Positions 10,521-22,917 of a DNA stretch of 22,917 nucleotides are shown here, one piece after another. The notes under the pieces were generated by a model. That model was not told the origin of the DNA and did no database searches. It saw nothing but the letters and a program-made list of their open reading frames with translations. The stretch is from Micractinium sp. NFX-FRZ (Eukaryota; Chlorophyta; Trebouxiophyceae; Chlorellales; Chlorellaceae). The position numbers and the translations under genes were made by a program. The stretch is from assembly GCA_029339195.1 (NCBI GenBank), contig JAPTJF010000660.1, positions 1 through 22,917 of the forward strand. Reading direction: 5' to 3'. Every line of letters starts with the position of its first letter. Position 1 is the stretch's first letter.

Positions 10521-11159
10521 CTATCTGCCCTGCTGCTTGCGCATGATGGCCAGGACTTTGGGGTCCAAGCTGGATGGGTCCATGCCTGGGGGCATCGCCG
10601 TCACGCCCCAGGCAGGACCCGGAGGCGGGCCTGCAGGTGGGAACCCGAGAGCGGGTGACGTGGCGGTGGCGGGAGGGCAAGGTGAGGGGGGGAGGCGGGG
10701 TCCGATGCAATGCACATAACCGTATGCACTCCAGCGGCAGCGGTGCCAAGCCCGTCTCTGCTGTCACTGCCGGCGCCCAGCCCAGGTGAAGCAGCAGCAG
10801 CAGCGGGAGCGGCAGCAGGAGCAGCGCCCGCTGCCTTCTTTGACTTCACTGTGCCCCGCCTGCTGCTGATGCCGCTCCCCTGACACCCCACGCCGTCATC
10901 ACCACCAGACACAACAGTGCATGTCAACTTCAACATATCCATGCCACGCCAGATGCCACGCCAGCTGGCACCACTCCATACGAGTGGCTCTGGCAGTGGC
11001 TGCTGCCTCACCTTGCCCCGCCTGCTGCCGGAACCACTCGCCGTGGCGCTGCGGCCCCAGTATGCGGGAGGGGTCCAGCTCACGCCCCAGCCCCGTGTCT
11101 GCAACATTGCTCAGCCGCTCGCGCCCGTAGCGGTCAGCGTCCCCTTCCTCTGCCGCCAT
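10521..11159 (-). CDS. Small protein of 112 aa, unknown function (3 exons), or 3' end of the kinase gene
   Basis: Exons are 11159-11012, 10848-10768 and 10630-10521. Phases match, giving 112 residues. The N-terminus MAAEEGDADRYGRERL looks like a real start, in a GACATGG context. The middle (GRELDPSRILGPQRHGEWF) looks constrained, exon 2 has a KSKK basic patch and an Ala/Pro run, and the C-terminus is SLDPKVLAIMRKQQGR. I do not recognise the family. A good acceptor (ATACAG) lies 6 nt before the ATG, so a 5' UTR intron, or joining to the kinase gene, is possible: phase-0 donors at about 11622 and 11481 in the kinase frame would allow it. Two TGTAA signals between this ATG and the kinase stop favour a separate gene. 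The exon 2 acceptor and donor are weak. Confidence 0.45.
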
Positions 11160-11306
11160 GTCCACCTGTATGGCAAGGCAGTCAGGTGTGGCGACCTGTT
11201 GATCAGCGAGCAGTAATAAGCTGTGCAACAAGGTTACAAGGCCCCACCGAGCCACTGATGCTGGGTCCACCTGCGCACTGCACTAAGAGGAGCAACGACC
11301 CATTGG

Positions 11307-11311
11307 TTACA
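11307..11311 (-). terminator. TGTAA poly(A) signal of the kinase gene, candidate
   Basis: Minus-strand TGTAA lies about 90 nt past the stop at 11398-11400; a second copy is at 11234-11238. If used, they end the kinase transcript before the small gene. Alternatively both are chance matches inside an intron. Confidence 0.35.
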
Positions 11312-11346
11312 TCGTAGTAGCGAGCCTTAGCAGGGCTCAGGAGATG

Positions 11347-11374
11347 GCACAGCACAGCACAGCACAGCACGGCA
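11347..11374. repeat. Short (CACAG)n repeat
   Basis: About five near-perfect copies of GCACA lie in tandem just downstream of the kinase stop. It is a simple sequence repeat with no apparent role. Confidence 0.8.
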
Positions 11375-11397
11375 CACAGGGCCACATGTGGTGGCAG

Positions 11398-18218
<6,821 letters not shown>

Positions 18219-20194
18219 GACCGCAACTGCGCAGTGGGGCGTACACAGCAGAGCAGGGAGGCGGCGAACCTTGGGAGCGCTTGGCGGCGCGGGAAGATGC
18301 GGCGGCGGCTGACGGGTTCCTGCACGCCTCACGGCGCTACCGGAGGACCCTGGAGGGCACTGCCCGACACTTTAGCACATTCACAGGTTCCCATGCCTCA
18401 CCAGTTGCCGCACCCGACCGCTCCGCTCGAGGGAAGCAAGTCTTTGGGTCCGGGGGTTCCCCAGGACTCTTGGCGGATTCAAGGGCACATCGGGCTCGAC
18501 AGTGATCACTTTAGGCGAAACAGGAAGCGCTTTGGAAGCCCAACAACGTGTTGTGGGTGCTGAGCTTGGACGCAGCACTCTCAGCTTGTGCCCGTGTTGT
18601 TTGTCTGCCCAAGTTTGCCACCCTAATTTGACCACCCTGGGCAACCTCTCGTCCCACAGAGGGCGACACACAGGAACCCTGCGAAAGCACCCAAAGCAGG
18701 GCGCGCGCGACGCATCAGGCCTCCCCAAACTTCTCTCCTGGTTCTTCCTGCGCAGAACAAATTTCAGGCAGGGTCGTCCGGCCGTGCGCACGCCGCAGCG
18801 TGGCTTGCGCCCTGCTGGAACACTGGCAGCCTCCGCTTGCAGCTGCTCATGCGTGTTGACATCAGGGTGTACTTCCAGAACGGGATGAGAGGGGCAACTT
18901 GGCAACATCGTGCAGCCAGGGCCGGAGTGACATGGAATATTGCCGGCGCCACCAGCCGTCGCCGCCACAGGTACGCATATTGCTGCTGGCACCACATCTT
19001 GGGGAGCACCTGCATGATCATTACCCCGGGAAGGTGTCGTGGGGCTTCAGCATCGAGGACTGGTTCCGTACTGGGAGCTTGGAAGGTGGCCCACCGGCTC
19101 TGGGCAGGGCACCGTTGAAGCGGCATCGACGTCTGTTGCCGTCATGGTGCCAGCAGCCTGTGGGGGCAGTCCTGCATGCACTTGACGTCATGGTCCATAT
19201 TCCATGCTCCTGGCACGGGGATAATGCTGGTACAGATGGCCACGCTAAATTGGCTTGGAATGATGGGAGGTACCCGAGTGATGGACGGAGGCCCTTTTGT
19301 CAAGGCCTGCAATATGCCCTCGTTTTGTGACCTAACCGTGCGCTTCCACGTGCCCCTTGTGCCGCAGGTGGCACACATGTGCTTGCTCAACAGGCCGTGC
19401 TGGCTTACCCCAGGCCAGGCATTTCACGCGCCTCATGGCACGACATCAAACGAAGACTTGCTGCCGCGCCCAGGCCCCTGGCGCTATTTGCAACCAGGAT
19501 CGAGGTGCGTGGCCGGTGCTTCACAACGTCGACCGGGACACACACAGTGGGCCGGTCGCTCGCAGCCCCACCTTCGGAACTCTTGGCTTGTCAGCCCTCG
19601 CGCCCTGCCGGCGCCCCCTTCCGGCCGAGAAATTCACGCGGTGCGCCCAGCGCGGCGCGATGGGGCGGGCAACCTTGGCAGCCAGAGGCTGACCTGCCGC
19701 GCCGCTCTCCCTGCCGCCGCTCCACCCTGCCCCCTGCTGCCCCAGGCACACTTTCCCCCCTTGCCCTGGGTGCTGCCGCTGTTCACTGCACACTGCTGTT
19801 GACCACCTCGCATGTGTTGACGTGCAGGCCCTTTGGGCTGAGTTTCTGTGCTTACTGCGGAGTGTCTGTTCACCGCCGCACAAACGCTCCCCGTGCTCCC
19901 CCCTGCTCCTGTTTGCAGGCCTGGTGGGTGCGTCTTTTTGGCCTGTTCGTATATTGCCAGGACTGAGGTGAGTGATCAGATCTGGGTTGAGGGGCGGTAC
20001 TGGGGAAGTTGCGAAGCAGTGGGTGCTGTCAGAGAAGTGCAGACGTGGGTGCTGGTGGGGTCTGTGGGTGCCGGGCACGACAGCAGGGCAGCTGGGTGCT
20101 GGGGCTGCCACCCAGCCCCGCGTCACAGCCCCGCCGCCTGCCACAGCTTGCGTGCAAATGAAATGCCACAGCCCGTCTCTCCTGCTCTGCAGGC
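18219..20194. other. Divergent intergenic region between the kinase and the right-hand gene
   Basis: The kinase starts leftward at 18218 and the right-hand gene rightward at 20195, so both promoters should lie here. I see no recognisable protein domain. Several overlapping frames in 18500-19400 stay open but look unlike one another. A GTGGGTGCTG-like 10-mer recurs at about 20019, 20045, 20064 and 20092. The only coherent coding candidate is the small plus-strand gene given separately. The region could also hold 5' UTR exons of the right-hand gene: an acceptor (CTCTGCAG) ends 2 nt before its ATG. Confidence 0.4.
19176..19971 (+). CDS. Possible small gene of 124 aa (3 exons), unknown
   Basis: A phase-consistent chain can be built from 19176-19269, 19368-19504 and 19828-19971, with introns GTACCC...CCGCAG and GTGCGT...GTGCAG. 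It ends at a TGA. The most protein-like part is exon 2 into exon 3: SRASWHDIKRRLAAAPRPLA, then FATRIE joined to ALWAEFLCLLRS. The C-terminal part is hydrophobic. I know no homologue. An in-frame stop at 19116 lies upstream, so the ATG at 19176 or an upstream exon must begin it. It may be a chance chain or 5' leader of the right-hand gene; phase does not allow a coding join to that gene. Confidence 0.25.
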
Positions 20195-22014
20195 ATGGCG
20201 CCGTGGCACGGTGTGGTGGTTGGCCCCACTGGAGCGATCAGTGAAGGCCTGAGAGCCGTGCCGCCAGCACAACGCCTGGCTCTCGCGGCGCAATGGCGCG
20301 AGGAGGCGCTGGATGCAGCAGCGGCGGGGCGGCAGCGGGGCGGCAGCGGCATCAGGGAGGGCATCGCTGCGCTGCATCACATGGTCTGCGAAACTGGTGG
20401 CGTGGACCCCGACCGGGAGCCGGTAAGAGCTTTGCCACATGACGTTGGGAGCAGCACTGTGCGTCGTGCATTGATTTTTGGTGCGCCTTTGGTTTGTTTG
20501 TGTGCCGACTTCCAACCTGTGGATGCCTTGCTGCGAGGCTTTGGCCACTTCCTGCCATTGCTAACCCGCCCCATGCTCTGTTCGCTCACCCCTGCCCCCC
20601 CTCCCCTCCCCCGTGCCCTTCCACCCTCCTGCCCCGCCGTCACCGACCGCAGAACTGCTTGCTGCAGCCAGCAAAGCTGGCACAGCTGGAGGAGGAGTAC
20701 AACTCTTCACTGCTTGAGGGTGGCCCATACTGCGCCAACCTCACCTCCTACAAGCCTGGCATGGGCGAGGCTTTTGAGGCACTCCCTGGCACAGGCGTGT
20801 CTGAGCGGATGCTGTCTGCGCTGCTGGTGCGTTGCCCAGCGGGCATGTTGTGTGCATGGTGGGCAAGTAGCATGTAGATGATGATGGATCGGGAGCGACG
20901 GTCCTCACCTGTGTCTGGTGGTACATGCTGCATGGGCGCTCTGCCGACCAGACCGCCGTGTACCTCTCACCTTTCCCAAACACTCCCGACCTGTTGTTCC
21001 TGCACTCCCTCCTCCCTGCGCTCCCCTTGCAGGGGCCACTCATGGAGCGCCCCATCCCCACCGTGGAGGTCTGGCCGTACCCGGTCCCCAAAGGCTGCGG
21101 CACGGGCAACGGTCACCGCTCCAACTTCCAGCTTGATGACGGCATCCGCTGGGTGCGTGGCATCTGAACTGTTCAGTGTTGACGCGTGCTTCCATGCAGC
21201 TGCAATGCCGTTGCGCATATGTGCACCCAGACTTGTTTCCCTGCCCCCACATGCTGCCGGCGCCCCCCCTTGTAGGCATGCGAGGCCATTCAGGACACCC
21301 TGGTGTCCATCCTTGCTGGCCTGCCGTACATCCGAGGCATGTACCTGCACATCAGCGGCGGAGCAGCGGCGGGCATCAGCCGGGCAGGTGAGGCTGGTGG
21401 TGGTGTAAGAAGTGTGCGCCAGCCTGCATAGACTGCTGTGTAGCATGCCAGGGCATCACGCAGTGAGCGTGGCAAAGTGGCATAGGCGGGGCGCAACAGC
21501 TTGGTGATAAGTGCAAAATGTCTGGAAAGGTGCTGCAACCTATCAACCGCTGCACAGCTGTGCATGCCAACTCTCCCCCGCCCCTCACCGTGCAGACTCC
21601 AAGACCGAAGTCATATGCGAGCCGCTGCTGGGCACGGACCCCCGCATCCGCCCCGGCCTGGCAGCTGCCTGCAAGGGCGGTGAGAGCGGAGACGGCAAGC
21701 CAGCTGTGCTCAGCATGACGTACTTCTCCACGGTGCGCCTGGAAACAGTTCTTGCAGTTGGCTGCGGTGTGGCTGGCGCTTCGCTATCTCTTGCTGGCCA
21801 TGCGCTCATGTACACACCGTGCATCTGCAGGACCTGGACTGCCGCGTGGGCCGTGCCCAGGAGGCGGCCATGCGGGGGTACCTTCACACCCAGGTATGCA
21901 ATGATACACATGTTGTTGGTGCGTGCTTGCTGCCAAGAGGCCCTCACTGCGCCCTTGCTGCTCTGCCAGCATGCACTGTGCCTACTCATCCTCCGCTTTC
22001 CATGACCTAACCCT

Positions 22015-22045
<31 letters not shown>

Positions 22046-22353
22046 TTGCAGGGCTGGGGCCAGCCGGGCTCGAGCTTGTCTGTCTTCACTCAAGAGGCGG
22101 CGGCGGCCGGCAAGCTCAGCCTCGCCCGCGGTGACCACGTGCAAGTGCTCTTGCTGGCCTCCGCCCGCCTGCTGTACGACGCCACGGGGCTGCGCATGGC
22201 GCTGCACTTGGAGGCGGTCACCCAGGTAGGGAGGGCGGGGGGGGCAAGCCAGCCTTTGGAGGGGCACTTCATATTAGTGGCGACGGCGCAGGATGGCTCT
22301 CCAACCCGCACATGAGTGCATGTACATGCATATTATGTTGCGCGCTCGCATGC

Positions 22354-22388
<35 letters not shown>

Positions 22389-22738
22389 TACGCAAGCACA
22401 AACCCACACCCTCGCCCCCTCACCCTCTGCAGGACAACTCCACATACACCGTGGGCGACCCTGCGTGCCTGCCGGGCCTACATGACCTGATGAAGCTTGC
22501 ATCCTGGCCGTCGCTGTACATAGAGTCGTGCAGCAGGGGAGGTGAGCATTGGCCCTATGGCAGCGGCTGCAGCCCTGGCCGGCGCTGGCCCGCCGCCTGC
22601 GGAGCAGACAGGCCTTGCCCAGTCTGATGCAACGCCCGCCCGCCTGCCCACCTGCCTGCCATCTTGGTGCAGGCAGCACAGACTGGAGCCCCGAGAAGTC
22701 GGCGGCGCATTTGGACATGACCAAGTGGGAGTATGCAG
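20195..22738 (+). CDS. Unrecognised protein, N-terminal 394 aa (9 exons, continues past the window)
   Basis: Exons are 20195-20422, 20653-20826, 21033-21152, 21276-21387, 21596-21732, 21831-21893, 22052-22225, 22433-22541 and 22673-22738. All introns are GT-AG with matching phases. The frame is still open at the last donor (22739), so the gene continues rightward. The product starts MAPWHGVVVGPTG with no signal peptide. It then has a hydrophilic helical stretch, NSSLLEGGPYCANL, VEVWPYPVPKGCGTGNG, a mildly hydrophobic segment (SILAGLPYIRGMYLHISGG), CEPLLGTDPRIRPGLAAAC and SARLLYDATGLRMALHLEA. I do not recognise a family or a catalytic motif. The ATG sits just after an acceptor-like CTCTGCAG, so a 5' UTR exon or further coding exons upstream are possible. 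The donor of exon 5 could alternatively lie earlier, after the codons for CKG. Confidence 0.65.
22013..22050. repeat. (CTG/TTG)n run forming the 3' splice site of the right-hand gene's exon 7
   Basis: A trinucleotide repeat of CTG and TTG runs straight into the acceptor TTGCAG at 22046-22051. It seems to serve as the polypyrimidine tract of that intron. Confidence 0.8.
22362..22388. repeat. (AC)n microsatellite
   Basis: About 13 AC units in the intron between exons 7 and 8 of the right-hand gene, preceded by an AT-rich stretch that is unusual for this window. Confidence 0.95.
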
Positions 22739-22800
22739 GTGAGCGCTGGCCCTGCATTGGCGGCAGTGGGTGGGGGCGGGGCAGGTCTGGGGGCGCAGCA

Positions 22801-22834
22801 GCTGGCTGGCTGGCTGGCTGGCTGACTGGCTGGC
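22801..22834. repeat. (GCTG)n microsatellite
   Basis: Eight tandem tetranucleotide units, one of them mutated (GCTGACTG), in the intron after exon 9 of the right-hand gene. Confidence 0.9.
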
Positions 22835-22917
22835 CTGCCAAGGGGATGCCAAAGGCGGCCTGGCGGGTTGTGGGGCCGGCCGGCAGGGGCAGGGGGCAGT
22901 GGTTGGGGTGCCTGCAT

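Noticed and set aside
18380..19400. Decayed transposon or organellar insert
   Set aside because: Base composition shifts slightly, but I see no terminal repeats, target-site duplication, transposase or reverse transcriptase motif, or organellar gene.

Overview
This window looks like nuclear DNA of a green alga, most likely a chlorophyte close to Chlorella or other Trebouxiophyceae. The DNA is GC-rich. Genes are cut into many short exons with GT-AG introns of roughly 100-350 bp. CAG/CTG and GCN triplet runs are common, and TGTAA-type (chlorophyte-style) poly(A) signals lie downstream of several stops. Every multi-exon model below was spliced by eye, by matching reading phase across each junction. 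None has been checked against transcripts.

Layout from left to right. (1) Minus, 1-161: the N-terminus of a secreted protein whose body lies outside the window. (2) Minus, 1174-4081: a 7-exon gene for a 431-aa Cys-containing secreted protein of unknown function. (3) Minus, 4479-9875: an 8-exon gene for a 1165-aa protein ending in an L7Ae-type RNA-binding domain of the SECIS-binding protein 2 (SBP2) kind. It has two zinc fingers, a polyQ tract and a long Ala/Gln-rich middle. (4) Minus, 10521-11159: a small 3-exon gene (112 aa, unknown) that might instead be the 3' end of the next gene. (5) Minus, 11398-18218: a 15-exon MAPK-like CMGC protein kinase of 759 aa, with a long activation-segment insert and no TxY motif. 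(6) 18219-20194: a divergent intergenic region of about 2 kb that may hold a small plus-strand gene (19176-19971). (7) Plus, 20195 to beyond the window end: at least 9 exons of an unrecognised protein.

The genes do not form an obvious pathway. The SBP2-like protein implies that this alga makes selenoproteins. The kinase suggests MAPK-type signalling with an altered activation mechanism. The two left-hand genes encode secretory-pathway proteins.

The most unusual feature is not a gene. Introns in three genes carry degenerate or near-identical partial copies ('echoes') of a neighbouring exon border, usually with its splice site. In the kinase gene they flank the catalytic-loop exon on both sides, follow the glycine-loop exon, and occur twice after the APE-motif exon. 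One lies in an intron of the secreted-protein gene. An intronic minisatellite in the SBP2-like gene also resembles the exon end that precedes it. This recurrent duplication of exon-intron junctions is the best candidate here for something undescribed.
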